Source of the DNA: DASXHZ01 sp036488085
Lineage (GTDB): Bacteria; Acidobacteriota; Thermoanaerobaculia; Gp7-AA8
NCBI GenBank assembly: GCA_036488085.1
Contig: DASXHZ010000065.1
Location: forward strand, 1 to 64,000
Length of the DNA stretch: 64,000 bases
Reading direction: 5' to 3'
Shown: positions 18,090 to 26,836 of the stretch, one piece after another
How the letters are laid out: every line of letters begins with the position of its first letter
Position numbering within the stretch: position 1 is the stretch's first letter
Notes under the pieces: model-generated
What the model was told of the DNA's origin: nothing
Seen by the model: only the letters and a program-made list of their open reading frames with translations
Databases searched by the model: none
Position numbers and translations under genes: made by a program

Positions 18090-18964
18090 TGCCGTACGAC
18101 CTCACAGGACGCAACGCGATCGTCACCGGAGCAAGCCAAGGCCTCGGCCTCGCGATCGCTCGCGCGTACGTGGCCGCGGGAGCATCCGTCATGATCTGCG
18201 GACGCGACGCCAAGACGCTGAAAGTCGCAGAGGACGCGCTCGTGGCGGCGGGCGGCGATCGGAAGCGGGTCGTCGCGGAGACCGCCGACGTCTCGAAGCG
18301 CGAGGACGTCGAACGCGTCGTGCAGCGAACGCTCGACGCATTCGGCCGGATCGACATCCTCGTCAACAACGCCGGGGTCTACGGCCCGCTCGGGCCGATC
18401 GAAGAGGTCGACTGGGAAGCTTGGGCCGCTGCGATCAGCATCAACCTCCTCGGCTCCGTCCTCTTCTGCCGCGCCGTCGTCCCTCACTTCAAGCAGAACC
18501 GGCGCGGAAAGATCGTCCAGCTCTCCGGCGGCGGCGCCACAAACCCGTTGCCGCGCATCACCGCATACGCATCGTCGAAGGCGGCGATCGTCCGCTTCGC
18601 CGAATCGCTCGCGGAGGAGCTGCGCGAGTGGAACGTCGACGTGAACAGCATCGCGCCCGGCGCGCTCAACACGCGTCTCCTCGACGAGATCCTCGCGGCA
18701 GGTCCCGGAAAGGTCGGCCCGAACTTCTTCGACCGTTCCGTGAAGCAGAAGGAGAGCGGCGGCGCCGGTCTCGAACGCGGCGCTGAGCTCGCCGTCTTCC
18801 TCGGCTCCGACGCGAGCGATGGCATTACCGGAAAGCTGATCAGCGCCGTATGGGATCCGTTCGGCGAGTTCCCCGAGCGAATCGACGACCTGAAACGCAG
18901 CGACATCTACACGCTCCGCCGCATCACTCCGAAAGACCGCGGCATGACGTGGGGCGGCGATTGA
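18089..18964 (+). CDS. Short-chain dehydrogenase/reductase
   Basis: 291 residues from ATG 18089 (TGATG overlap with the previous stop; a GTG three bases upstream is also in frame). Classical SDR: TGASQGLG cofactor motif (about 14-21), NNAG, and catalytic Ser plus YASSK. It sits in a run of three consecutive oxidoreductases (16,806-19,944) of different fold families, so it probably reduces or oxidises a keto-sugar intermediate made by a neighbour. The exact reaction is unknown. Confidence 0.85.
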   Translation: MPYDLTGRNAIVTGASQGLGLAIARAYVAAGASVMICGRDAKTLKVAEDALVAAGGDRKRVVAETADVSKREDVERVVQRTLDAFGRIDILVNNAGVYGPLGPIEEVDWEAWAAAISINLLGSVLFCRAVVPHFKQNRRGKIVQLSGGGATNPLPRITAYASSKAAIVRFAESLAEELREWNVDVNSIAPGALNTRLLDEILAAGPGKVGPNFFDRSVKQKESGGAGLERGAELAVFLGSDASDGITGKLISAVWDPFGEFPERIDDLKRSDIYTLRRITPKDRGMTWGGD

Positions 18965-19944
18965 ACGTTGTAATCGTAGGCTGTGGCCTCATCGGACAGA
19001 AGCGCGCCCGCTCGCTCGCTGGCGCGCGTCTCATCGCGTGCGCCGATCTCGCCGCGGCTCGCGCCCAGCAACTCGCGTCGAGCTACGACGCGGTCGCCTG
19101 CGACTGGAAAGACGCCGTCGGCCGCGATGACATCCAGATCGTCGTCGTCGCGACGACGAACGACGCGCTCGCCACAGTCGCCCTCGAAGCAATCGAAGCC
19201 GGTAAGCACGTCCTCATCGAGAAACCTGCGGCCCGCTCCGTCGCCGAGATCGATCCGCTCATCGAAGCCGCGGACCGCAAGGGCGTACAGGTCCGCGTCG
19301 GTTTCAACCATCGCTACCATCCGGCGCTTCAGAAGGCGCGCGAGATCATCGATTCCGGCGCCGCCGGCGACCTGATGTTCGTCCGCGGCCGCTACGGACA
19401 CGGCGGACGCGTCGGATACGACAAAGAATGGCGCGCCAATCCGGAGCTGTCGGGTGGGGGCGAGCTGATCGACCAAGGCGTGCACCTCATCGACCTCTCC
19501 CGCTGGTTTCTCGGCGACTTCCCGACCATCGACGGCCACGCGGCGACGTACTTTTGGGACATGCCGGTCGACGACAACGCGTTCCTCCTTCTCCGCAACG
19601 CCGACGACCGGGCCGCGTTCCTCCACGTCAGTTGCACGGAGTGGAAGAACCTCTTCTCCCTCGAGATCTACGGCCGCACCGGCAAGCTCCAGATAGACGG
19701 CCTCGGCGGCAGCTACGGCGTGGAGCGCCTGACGTTCCATCGCATGCTTCCCGAGATGGGACCGCCCGAGACCACCGCGTGGGAGTACCCGCGCGGCGAT
19801 CAGTCGTGGGAGCTCGAGTTCCGCGAGTTCCTCGCCGACATCGCGCAATCGAGAACGCCGAACCCCGGACTCCGCGACGCGCGCGCGGCGCTCGAAGTCG
19901 TGCGCCGCATTTACGAGGCCTCTGGCTATGATCATCGCTCGTAG
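18961..19944 (+). CDS. Gfo/Idh/MocA-family oxidoreductase
   Basis: 327 residues from a TTG start at 18961 that overlaps the SDR stop and places VVIVGCGLIGQKRA at the N-terminus. EKPAARSVAE carries the conserved Glu-Lys-Pro of the family, and GELIDQGVHLIDLSRWFLG is the typical active-site helix of the C-terminal domain. These enzymes oxidise or reduce sugar hydroxyls, including on nucleotide sugars. The last 17 bp overlap the start of hddA, an unusually long overlap that links it to the heptose genes. Confidence 0.88.
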   Translation: MNVVIVGCGLIGQKRARSLAGARLIACADLAAARAQQLASSYDAVACDWKDAVGRDDIQIVVVATTNDALATVALEAIEAGKHVLIEKPAARSVAEIDPLIEAADRKGVQVRVGFNHRYHPALQKAREIIDSGAAGDLMFVRGRYGHGGRVGYDKEWRANPELSGGGELIDQGVHLIDLSRWFLGDFPTIDGHAATYFWDMPVDDNAFLLLRNADDRAAFLHVSCTEWKNLFSLEIYGRTGKLQIDGLGGSYGVERLTFHRMLPEMGPPETTAWEYPRGDQSWELEFREFLADIAQSRTPNPGLRDARAALEVVRRIYEASGYDHRS

Positions 19945-20908
19945 TCCGCTGCGTATCACCCTCGGCGGCGGCGGCACCGACCTGCCGTCCTACTACCGCG
20001 AGCACACCGGCTTCCTCATCGCCGCCGCGATCGACAAGTACGTCTACGTCACGGCGATGCGGCCGTTCGTGCCGGGCATCTTCCTCAAATACTCGCAGCT
20101 CGAACACGTCGAGGCGGCGCAGGACATCCAGCATCCGATCATTCGCGAAGCGATCCGGATGCTCGACTTCCGCACGCCGCAGATCGAGATCACCACGCTG
20201 GCCGACATCCCATCCGGCACCGGCCTCGGCTCCTCAGGCAGCTTCACGACGGCACTGATCAAAGCGCTGTACGCGCATCGCCGCCGCGCCATCCTGCCGT
20301 CCGACCTCGCGCGTCTCGCTTGCGAAGTCGAGATCGATCGCCTCGGCGAGCCGGTCGGCAAACAAGACCAGTACATCGCCGCGTACGGCGGCATCACCTG
20401 TTTCCGCTTCAATCCGGACGAGTCCGTCGTCGCTGAGCCGCTCGCCATCAGCTTCGACACCATGGCCGACCTCGAGGACAACCTCCTTCTCTTTTTCACC
20501 GGCTTCTCACGCAGCGCCGGCAGCATCCTCAAAGACCAGAAAGTGCGGAGCCAGCACGGCGATGACGAGATGATCCGCAACCTTGACTACGTGAAAGAGC
20601 TCGCAGCGCGCAGCCAGGAGGCACTCGTCGGCGGCCGCGTCGCCGAGTTCGGCGCGTTGCTCCACGAACACTGGGAGCACAAGAAGCGCCGCTCGGGCGG
20701 GATGTCGAACCGGCAGATCGACGCGTGGTACGACCTCGGAATGCAGAACGGCGCCGTCGGCGGCAAACTCGTCGGTGCCGGGGGCGGCGGATTCCTCATG
20801 TTCTACGCCGCGGATCGCAATCGCCTGCGCCACGCCATGAGCCGGGCCGGACTGGAAGAAGTCCGCTTCCGTTTCGATTTCGAGGGAACGAAAATCCTCC
20901 TCTCCTGA
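19928..20908 (+). CDS. hddA: D-glycero-alpha-D-manno-heptose-7-phosphate kinase
   Basis: 326 residues, GHMP kinase superfamily. The N-terminus IIARSPLRITLGGGGTDLP is the signature of the HddA branch, followed by the ATP loop PSGTGLGSSGSF and the C-terminal GGKLVGAGGGGFLMFY motif. HddA phosphorylates heptose-7-phosphate at C1 with alpha stereochemistry, which leads to GDP- rather than ADP-activated heptose. Directly followed by gmhA, gmhB and a transaldolase, so pathway assignment from context is strong. Confidence 0.9.
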   Translation: MIIARSPLRITLGGGGTDLPSYYREHTGFLIAAAIDKYVYVTAMRPFVPGIFLKYSQLEHVEAAQDIQHPIIREAIRMLDFRTPQIEITTLADIPSGTGLGSSGSFTTALIKALYAHRRRAILPSDLARLACEVEIDRLGEPVGKQDQYIAAYGGITCFRFNPDESVVAEPLAISFDTMADLEDNLLLFFTGFSRSAGSILKDQKVRSQHGDDEMIRNLDYVKELAARSQEALVGGRVAEFGALLHEHWEHKKRRSGGMSNRQIDAWYDLGMQNGAVGGKLVGAGGGGFLMFYAADRNRLRHAMSRAGLEEVRFRFDFEGTKILLS

Positions 20909-20930
20909 GTTATTCTGGAGCAACCAAAAC

Positions 20931-21548
20931 ATGAGCTACGCACGCCAACACCTCGCCGAGGCGGCGGAAGTGATCGCCCGGATCGATGTCGATGCGATTG
21001 AACGAGTTGCGGACCTTCTCGCCGACCTTCGCGAACGCCAGGGACGCCTCTTTTTCCTTGGCGTCGGCGGGAGTGCCGGCAATTGCTCGCACGCCGTGAA
21101 CGACTTCCGCAAGATCGTCGGCATCGAGTCATACGCGCCGACCGACAACGTCTCTGAGCTCACCGCGCGGACCAACGACGAAGGGTGGGAGACCGTGTTC
21201 GTCGAGTGGCTGAAGACGAGCCGGCTCACTAAGAACGACATGCTCTTCATCTTCTCCGTCGGCGGCGGCAACCTCGACAAGAACATCAGCCCGAACCTCG
21301 TTCGCGCGCTGCAGTACGCGAAGACCGTCGGCTCGCAAGTCGTCGGTGTCGTCGGCCGCGACGGCGGCTACACGGCCAAGGTCGCCGATGCATGCGTCGT
21401 CGTTCCGACCGTGAACCCAGAGACCGTCACGCCGCACTCGGAGGCGTTCCAGGCGGTCGTCTGGCATCTTCTGGTGTCGCATCCGGTTCTGAAGCAGAAG
21501 CAAACCAAATGGGAGTCCGCATCGCTTGAAGCGAGCCGTATTTCTTGA
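20931..21548 (+). CDS. gmhA: Sedoheptulose-7-phosphate isomerase (SIS domain)
   Basis: 205 residues, one SIS domain. FLGVGGSAGNCSHAVNDFRK binds the sugar phosphate, and the late TPHSEAFQAVVWHLL helix contains the conserved Glu and His residues of GmhA-type isomerases. Converts sedoheptulose-7-phosphate to D-glycero-D-manno-heptose-7-phosphate. Starts 22 bp after hddA and its 3' end overlaps gmhB by 23 bp. Other SIS isomerases are possible in isolation, but the kinase and bisphosphatase neighbours make GmhA/HddB the best call. Confidence 0.88.
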   Translation: MSYARQHLAEAAEVIARIDVDAIERVADLLADLRERQGRLFFLGVGGSAGNCSHAVNDFRKIVGIESYAPTDNVSELTARTNDEGWETVFVEWLKTSRLTKNDMLFIFSVGGGNLDKNISPNLVRALQYAKTVGSQVVGVVGRDGGYTAKVADACVVVPTVNPETVTPHSEAFQAVVWHLLVSHPVLKQKQTKWESASLEASRIS

Positions 21549-22083
21549 CCGTGACGGCGTGATCAATCGCGCCGTGGTCCGTGACGGGAAACCGTTTCCG
21601 CCGCAGTCGGTGACGGAGGTCGAGGTGTTGCCGGACGCGCGCGATGCACTGCTGCGGCTGCGCCATGCCGGCTACGTCCTCATCGTCGTCACGAATCAGC
21701 CGGATGTTGCGCGCGGAACGCAGGAGCGCGCGGCGGTCGAGCAGATCAACCAGCGACTCGCGAACGAACTGGCGATCGACGACTTCTTCGTCTGCTATCA
21801 CGACGACGCCGAGGCGTGCGCGTGCCGGAAGCCAGAACCGGGAGGGATCGTCGAGGCGGCTCAGCGGCATCAGGTCGATCTGGCGAGCTCGTACATGGTC
21901 GGAGACCGCTGGCGCGACGTCGAAGCAGGCCAACGCGCCGGCTGCACGCCGTTCTTCATCGACTACGGTTACGCCGAGCGCCAGCCGGCCCCTCCGTTCG
22001 AGCGCGTCGGCTCCCTCGCGGAGGCGGCCGAACGAATCATGACCTTGAATTCCGAGATGACTTCAATCGGGGAGGCTCGATGA
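21526..22083 (+). CDS. gmhB: D-glycero-D-manno-heptose-1,7-bisphosphate 7-phosphatase
   Basis: 185 residues from a TTG start at 21526 inside the end of gmhA. HAD phosphatase: FLDRDGVIN carries the nucleophile, TNQ is motif II, and MVGDRWRDVEAGQRAG holds the late acidic motif. The insert CYHDDAEACACRKP supplies the zinc-binding Cys/His residues characteristic of GmhB. Removes the C7 phosphate before nucleotidyl transfer. It overlaps the transaldolase gene by 4 bp. Confidence 0.9.
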   Translation: MKRAVFLDRDGVINRAVVRDGKPFPPQSVTEVEVLPDARDALLRLRHAGYVLIVVTNQPDVARGTQERAAVEQINQRLANELAIDDFFVCYHDDAEACACRKPEPGGIVEAAQRHQVDLASSYMVGDRWRDVEAGQRAGCTPFFIDYGYAERQPAPPFERVGSLAEAAERIMTLNSEMTSIGEAR

Positions 22084-22820
22084 CTGCGGTCAATGACCTG
22101 AACGTGAAACTGTTCGCGGACGGCGCCGACAAAGCCGGCATGCTCGAGATGTATCGCAAGCCGTTCGTGAAAGGGTTCACCACGAACCCCACCCTGATGC
22201 GCAAGGCGGGCGTGAGCGATTACCGCGCGTTCGCGCGCGAGATCCTCGATGCCATCCCCGACCGTCCGATCTCGTTCGAGGTCTTCTCCGACGAGTTCGA
22301 CGAGATGGAGCGGCAGGCGCGCGAGATCGCGACCTGGGGCGAGAATGTCTACGTCAAGATTCCGATCACCAACACCCGCCGCGAGCCTGCCTACGACCTC
22401 GTCCGGTCGCTCGCGCATGACGGCGTGAAGGTCAACGTCACCGCGATGATGACCCTCGAGCAGGTGCACGCCGTCGCCGACGCCGTGCGCGGCGGAGCGC
22501 CGAGCTGCGTCTCCGTATTCGCGGGACGCATCGCCGACACCGGGCGCGACCCGATGCCGATCATGGCCGAATCTGTTCGCGTCCTCGCCGGCGTTCCGGG
22601 CGCGGAGCTGATCTGGGCGAGCCCGCGCGAGCTGCTCAACGTCTTCCAGGCGGAGGAGGTCGGCTGCCACATCATCACGGCGACCAACGACATCCTCAAG
22701 AAGCTCGATCTGATCGGGAAGGACCTGGCCGACTACTCGCTCGACACCGTGAAGATGTTTTTCAACGATGCCCGGCAGGCCGGCTTCGCGCTCGACCTTC
22801 CTGTCACCGCCAACTCTTGA
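22080..22820 (+). CDS. Transaldolase (fructose-6-phosphate aldolase-like)
   Basis: 246 residues from ATG 22080, overlapping the gmhB stop. A TIM-barrel transaldolase: GFTTNPTLMRKAG is the N-terminal signature and ENVYVKIPITN carries the Schiff-base lysine. Members of this short class are true transaldolases or fructose-6-phosphate aldolases. Since gmhA consumes sedoheptulose-7-phosphate, a transaldolase product, this copy may serve heptose synthesis rather than central metabolism. That role is inferred from coupling alone. Confidence 0.85.
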   Translation: MTAVNDLNVKLFADGADKAGMLEMYRKPFVKGFTTNPTLMRKAGVSDYRAFAREILDAIPDRPISFEVFSDEFDEMERQAREIATWGENVYVKIPITNTRREPAYDLVRSLAHDGVKVNVTAMMTLEQVHAVADAVRGGAPSCVSVFAGRIADTGRDPMPIMAESVRVLAGVPGAELIWASPRELLNVFQAEEVGCHIITATNDILKKLDLIGKDLADYSLDTVKMFFNDARQAGFALDLPVTANS

Positions 22821-24013
22821 ATCGTTTTACAGCACGGGTAGAGATCGCGACGCTGGTCCTGCTGTCGCCGCTCTTCCTCTTTCCTCCCACGGGGGGCGTG
22901 CTCCTCACGCTGATCGTCCTCCTTCCGCTCCCCTGGCTCGTCTCACTGGTAAAGACGGGTGAGCCGTTCCCGCGCACGGCGCTCAACGGATCGCTCCTGC
23001 TGCTCCTCGTCATGGTCGCGGTGAGCCTCTACGCGACGTTCGACATCCTCTTCAGCGCTTCCAAGGTCCTCGGCGTCGTCTTCGGCATCGCTCTCTTCTT
23101 CGCAATCGTTCGCAGTGCGCGCCTCGCCATTGCGATCGACGTGTTCGTCCTCGCCGGAACCGCGCTCGCCGCGCTCGGCGTCCTCGGGACGAACTGGATG
23201 ACGAAGATGCCGGCGCTCGCATCGATCACGTCGCACCTCCCGGCTGTCATTCGCGGCGTTCCGGGACAGTCGGAAGGCTTCCAGCCAAACGCCATCGCTG
23301 GCGCGCTCGTCATGTTCGTGCCGCTGCAGCTCGCGCTGGCGGTCACCTCGGCCGGCGGACGCCGCATCGCGTACGCGGCGATGTTTCTCTTCACCGCGGC
23401 GACGCTGCTTCTGACACAGTCGCGCGGCGGTTTGCTCAGCATCGCCGTCGCGCTTGCCGCCTGGGCGATCTGGAGCGGCCGCAGGTCACGGATCGTCGCG
23501 ATCGTTTTGATTGTCATCGCGATCGCGGCGGCGATTCCGCTGCGGCAACGACTGACGCATTCCGTCGGCAACGGCGTCGGTTCCGATTTCGAGGGCCGCA
23601 CGGAGCTCTGGTCGCGCGCTATCACCATGATCGGCGACTTCCCGTTCACCGGCGCCGGCATGAACACCTTTCGCAAGATCATGCCGGTGATGTATCCGGC
23701 GTTCCTGACGCCCGCCGATTTCGACATCGCGCACGCACACAACCACCTCCTCCAAGCCGCCCTCGACCTCGGCATTCCCGGTCTGATCGCATACCTGGCG
23801 ATCTGGTTCGGCGCCGCGGCGTTGCTGTTCCAGGCGTATCGCATGAGCACATCGAACCGCCTCGCCGTCGGAGGGATAGCCGCCGGCATGCTGGCCTACT
23901 TCCTCTTTGGCACCGTCGACGCCATCGCCCTCGGCGCGAAGGTCGGAATCTTCTTCTGGGTCGCCCTCGGCCTCATCGTCCTCATGCATCGTGAAGTGGA
24001 GCAAACAGCGTGA
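22817..24013 (+). CDS. O-antigen ligase family membrane protein
   Basis: 398 residues with about 11 hydrophobic helices. The Wzy_C region has LTQSRGGLLSI before, and GAGMNTFRKI...AHNHLLQAALDLGIPGL after the large periplasmic loop; the conserved AHNxxLQ segment and the loop Arg residues match WaaL/O-antigen ligase proteins. It is coupled to the upstream transaldolase by a 4-bp overlap and to a 30-residue membrane peptide downstream by another. Probably acts on the heptose-containing glycan of this sub-operon (inference). Confidence 0.82.
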   Translation: MNRFTARVEIATLVLLSPLFLFPPTGGVLLTLIVLLPLPWLVSLVKTGEPFPRTALNGSLLLLLVMVAVSLYATFDILFSASKVLGVVFGIALFFAIVRSARLAIAIDVFVLAGTALAALGVLGTNWMTKMPALASITSHLPAVIRGVPGQSEGFQPNAIAGALVMFVPLQLALAVTSAGGRRIAYAAMFLFTAATLLLTQSRGGLLSIAVALAAWAIWSGRRSRIVAIVLIVIAIAAAIPLRQRLTHSVGNGVGSDFEGRTELWSRAITMIGDFPFTGAGMNTFRKIMPVMYPAFLTPADFDIAHAHNHLLQAALDLGIPGLIAYLAIWFGAAALLFQAYRMSTSNRLAVGGIAAGMLAYFLFGTVDAIALGAKVGIFFWVALGLIVLMHREVEQTA

Positions 24014-24102
24014 TCCACTGGTGGGCTCTGCTCGGCCACGCCGTCTGGATCACCGCTGCCGCGATCGCGGTCGCAGCCTGGAGTTTCCGCCGTGTCCGCT
24101 GA
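24010..24102 (+). CDS. 30-residue single-pass membrane peptide
   Basis: A short frame GTG(24010)...TGA(24102) encodes 30 residues: M-I-H-W-W-A-L-L-G-H start, a hydrophobic Ala/Val/Ile/Trp stretch (about residues 5-24), and the basic tail SFRRVR. The GTG overlaps the upstream stop by 4 bp and the peptide's end overlaps the next gene's GTG (24092) by 11 bp, so it exactly bridges a 78-bp gap in a tightly coupled operon. The one-helix, positive-inside pattern supports a real product, but I know no family. Confidence 0.5.
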   Translation: MIHWWALLGHAVWITAAAIAVAAWSFRRVR

Positions 24103-25105
24103 CGTCATCGACTGGCGCGAGCGCGTCAAACGCTCCACGCCGCAGATCATCGCCGGCGCGGTCATCGGCATCGCCGCGCTGGTCCTCGCGTTCCGCCGCG
24201 TCGAGTGGAGTGCCGTGACGACGGCGCTACGCGCGACGCGTCCGGAGATCGTCGGCGCCGCGCTGCTCCTCGTCGTCGTGACGCTGATCGTCAACACGAC
24301 GCGCTGGTGGCTCCTCTTCGCGCCGGAGCACCGCGACCGCAACTGGTTCGTCCTCGCGGCCGCGATCCTCATCGGCCAAACCGTCAACGTAGCGATCCCG
24401 GCCCGCCTCGGCGAGCTGGCGCGCATGTACCTCGTCGGGACGCGCGAGCGCGTGAGCAAGACGCGCGTCGGAGCGACGATCGTGGTCGAAAAAGTCACCG
24501 ACCTCGCCGTCTTCGCCGTCTGCGTCGGGTTTCTCCTGATCGAGATGACGCTGCCGAAGTGGATGACGCGATCGGGGACCGCGCTCGCGATTACCGCGGC
24601 GGCTCTCCTCGCCGCCATCCTGGTGCTGACGTTCTGGAGCGGATCGCTGCTCCGTGTCGTCGAGCTGATCGCGCGCCGCTTTCCCGATCGCTGGTCGGCG
24701 CGCCTGATCGAGTTCAGCGAGGCGGCGCTTTCCGGTTTACGTTCACTGCGCGACTGGAAAGCGGGTCTCGCGATCTGGTTCCTGGCGGTCGCCGTCCTCT
24801 TCTTCTCGATCTCGGTGAACTACATCCTCTTCCTTGCGGTCGGTCTTCCGCTCTCGCCGGTCGCCGCCGTCTTCCTGACCGCCGTGTTGCGCGTCGGCGA
24901 GGCGCCGCCGTCGCTGCCGGGGAAAGTCGGCCTCTTCCAGTACCTCGTGATCATCGCGCTCGCGGCGTTCGGCGTCGACCGCACAGCCGCGCTGACCTAC
25001 TCGCTCGTCCTCTACGCCGTCGCCGTCATCCCGGTGCTGCTCGCCGGGGTCGCATGCATGTTCGCGTTCCGCTGGTCCGTCGCGAAGACCAGTGAGGCAT
25101 CATGA
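24092..25105 (+). CDS. Lysylphosphatidylglycerol synthase TM-region / UPF0104 membrane protein
   Basis: 337 residues, about eight membrane helices, GTG start inside the preceding small frame. IPARLGELARMYLVGTRE and the RVGEAPPSLPGKVGLFQYLVI block are the recognisable signature of the flippase-like/LPG_synthase_TM family (UPF0104). Members in polysaccharide clusters lack the catalytic half of MprF and may move lipid-linked sugars. Specific function unknown. Confidence 0.82.
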   Translation: MSADVIDWRERVKRSTPQIIAGAVIGIAALVLAFRRVEWSAVTTALRATRPEIVGAALLLVVVTLIVNTTRWWLLFAPEHRDRNWFVLAAAILIGQTVNVAIPARLGELARMYLVGTRERVSKTRVGATIVVEKVTDLAVFAVCVGFLLIEMTLPKWMTRSGTALAITAAALLAAILVLTFWSGSLLRVVELIARRFPDRWSARLIEFSEAALSGLRSLRDWKAGLAIWFLAVAVLFFSISVNYILFLAVGLPLSPVAAVFLTAVLRVGEAPPSLPGKVGLFQYLVIIALAAFGVDRTAALTYSLVLYAVAVIPVLLAGVACMFAFRWSVAKTSEAS

Positions 25106-25109
25106 CGCC

Positions 25110-26240
25110 GTGCACGTCTGGCTGATCAACCCCTACGGCCCGATTCCGGGCGAGGGTTGGCGCGATTACCGGTTCACCTACCAGGCGCGAGCCTTGGCCG
25201 CGCGCGGGCACGTCGTGACTTGGTGGACCGCCGGCTTCAATCACCACAACAAACGCCATCGCGCGCGCGGATGGGAAGAGCGCGACGGCGGCGGTTACAC
25301 GATCCGGCTCGTGCCTACGCCGTCGTATCGCCGCAACATCAGCGTTCACCGCCTCTGGTTCGAGCGGACGTTCGCTCGACGCGTGCTCGATCGCGGTCGC
25401 CGCCTCCCTCGGCCTAATGTCATCCTCGCCGCCGACCCGCCGCAGTTCTGCGGTGCCGCCGGACGGAAGCTCGCCGCATTCCATAGAGCGCCGCTCGTCC
25501 TCGACTGCTTTGACCTCTGGCCGGAGCTCTTCGTGAACGCCGCGCCACGCGCGCTCCGGTCGCTCATCAGCATCGCCGTGAACCCGCTCCGCGCGATGCG
25601 CCGCCGCAATGTCGAAGCGGCGTCGCTCGTCATCGCCGTTGCCGACGCGTACCGCGACGTCATGCTACGCGAAGGGGCACGGAACGCGATCACGATTCCG
25701 ATCGGCGTCGATCCGACCGCGTTGCGTGCTTCGCGCGAGCCGCACTCACGCCTCACGCTCGTCTACGCCGGCTCGCTCGGCGAGCACTACGACCTCGCGA
25801 CGCTCCTCGAGGCGATGCGCGGCATCGACGCCGATCTCGTCATTGCAGGGCAAGGGCCGGCCGGCGAGCGGCTGCGCCGGATCGCTCCCGCGAACGTGCG
25901 CTTCGTCGGCGTTCTCGGGCCCGACGATCTGAAACACCTTTACGCCTCGGCCGACATCGGTCTCGCGCCTTATGTCGCCGCGTCGATCGTGGCGCTCCCG
26001 ACGAAGCTCTTCGACTACCTTGCCGCCGGGCTGCCGGTGATCACGTCGCTCGACATCGATCTCTTCGGTGCAGGTACGCGCTACGCGTCCGGCAATGTCG
26101 CGTCGCTCCAGGACGCCATCGCGCGCGTGGCGGCGAATCGCGATGCGATGTCGCATGCGGCGAACAAAGCGTCCGAACAATTCGACGCTCGCGTTCTCTA
26201 CGAGCGCTTCGCCGACGCCATCGAGGCGGTGGCCCGATGA
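25110..26240 (+). CDS. Glycosyltransferase family 4
   Basis: 376 residues from GTG 25110, chosen because it gives MHVWLINPYGPIPGEGWRDY, a normal GT-B first strand; an upstream in-frame GTG at 25092 overlapping the previous stop is the alternative. The C-terminal lobe contains LVYAGSLGEHYDLATLLEA, the FVGVLGPDDLKHLYASADIG segment and LPTKLFDYLAAGLPVI with the conserved acidic residue. Resembles WbuB-type transferases that add N-acetyl-fucosamine-like sugars to lipid-linked intermediates. Ends 4 bp inside the acetyltransferase gene. Confidence 0.88.
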   Translation: MHVWLINPYGPIPGEGWRDYRFTYQARALAARGHVVTWWTAGFNHHNKRHRARGWEERDGGGYTIRLVPTPSYRRNISVHRLWFERTFARRVLDRGRRLPRPNVILAADPPQFCGAAGRKLAAFHRAPLVLDCFDLWPELFVNAAPRALRSLISIAVNPLRAMRRRNVEAASLVIAVADAYRDVMLREGARNAITIPIGVDPTALRASREPHSRLTLVYAGSLGEHYDLATLLEAMRGIDADLVIAGQGPAGERLRRIAPANVRFVGVLGPDDLKHLYASADIGLAPYVAASIVALPTKLFDYLAAGLPVITSLDIDLFGAGTRYASGNVASLQDAIARVAANRDAMSHAANKASEQFDARVLYERFADAIEAVAR

Positions 26241-26836
26241 ACGTCCGCACGATGCATCCCACCGACCTCGACGCCGTCGTCGCAATCCACCTCGCCGCCT
26301 TTCCAAACTTCTTCCTCACATTTCTCGGGCCGCGCTTTCTTCGTGTCTTCTACGGCGCGGTGCTACGAGACGGTATTGCGCTCGTCGCGACCGCCGAGGA
26401 GCGCGTCGGCGGCTTCGTCGTCGGCATGCTCGAGTCGCGGTCGTTTTACCGACGGCTTTTACTGAAGCGGTCCGCGCAAGTTGCGTTCGCGATCCTCCCG
26501 GCGGTCATTCGGCGCCCGTCGACCCTCGTTCGTGTCATGCGTCGCGCGAAGTCCCGCCTCATGGAGGGCGTCCGCCCTCCCCATGAAAAGCCCGATCAAG
26601 GCGCCGAGCTCATGTCGCTCGCCGTCCATCCGCGCGAGCAGCATCGCGGCCTCGGGCGCGCCCTCGTCGAGGCATTCATCGCGCGCGTGCACGAGGCAGG
26701 TGCGGGGAGCTTGTGGCTGATCACCGACGCCGCAGACAATGAGGGCGTGAAGATGTTCTATGAGACGCTCGGGTTCACCGTGCGCCGTTCGTTCACCAAT
26801 GCCGAGGGGCGTAAGCTCGTGGAGTACGCACGATGA
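26237..26836 (+). CDS. GNAT-family N-acetyltransferase
   Basis: 199 residues. The acetyl-CoA loop is present as LAVHPREQHRGLGRALVEA (Q/R-x-x-G-x-G/A motif) and the C-terminal part ends MFYETLGFTVRRSF. Located between a GT4 gene and a PLP aminotransferase gene, it probably acetylates the amino sugar made by the neighbour, as GNAT enzymes WecD and PseH do. An 18-bp palindrome (26563-26580) lies in frame in the middle of the gene and encodes a loop-like segment (LMEGVRPPHEK). Confidence 0.8.
   Translation: MNVRTMHPTDLDAVVAIHLAAFPNFFLTFLGPRFLRVFYGAVLRDGIALVATAEERVGGFVVGMLESRSFYRRLLLKRSAQVAFAILPAVIRRPSTLVRVMRRAKSRLMEGVRPPHEKPDQGAELMSLAVHPREQHRGLGRALVEAFIARVHEAGAGSLWLITDAADNEGVKMFYETLGFTVRRSFTNAEGRKLVEYAR
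26563..26580. repeat. In-frame palindrome in the GNAT gene
   Basis: GGAGGGCG-TC-CGCCCTCC, an 8-bp stem with 2-nt loop, coding for MEGVRPPH in the GNAT protein. Shares the GGAGGG/CGTCCGCC vocabulary of the hddC element, but it is shorter and could be independent. Confidence 0.5.
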
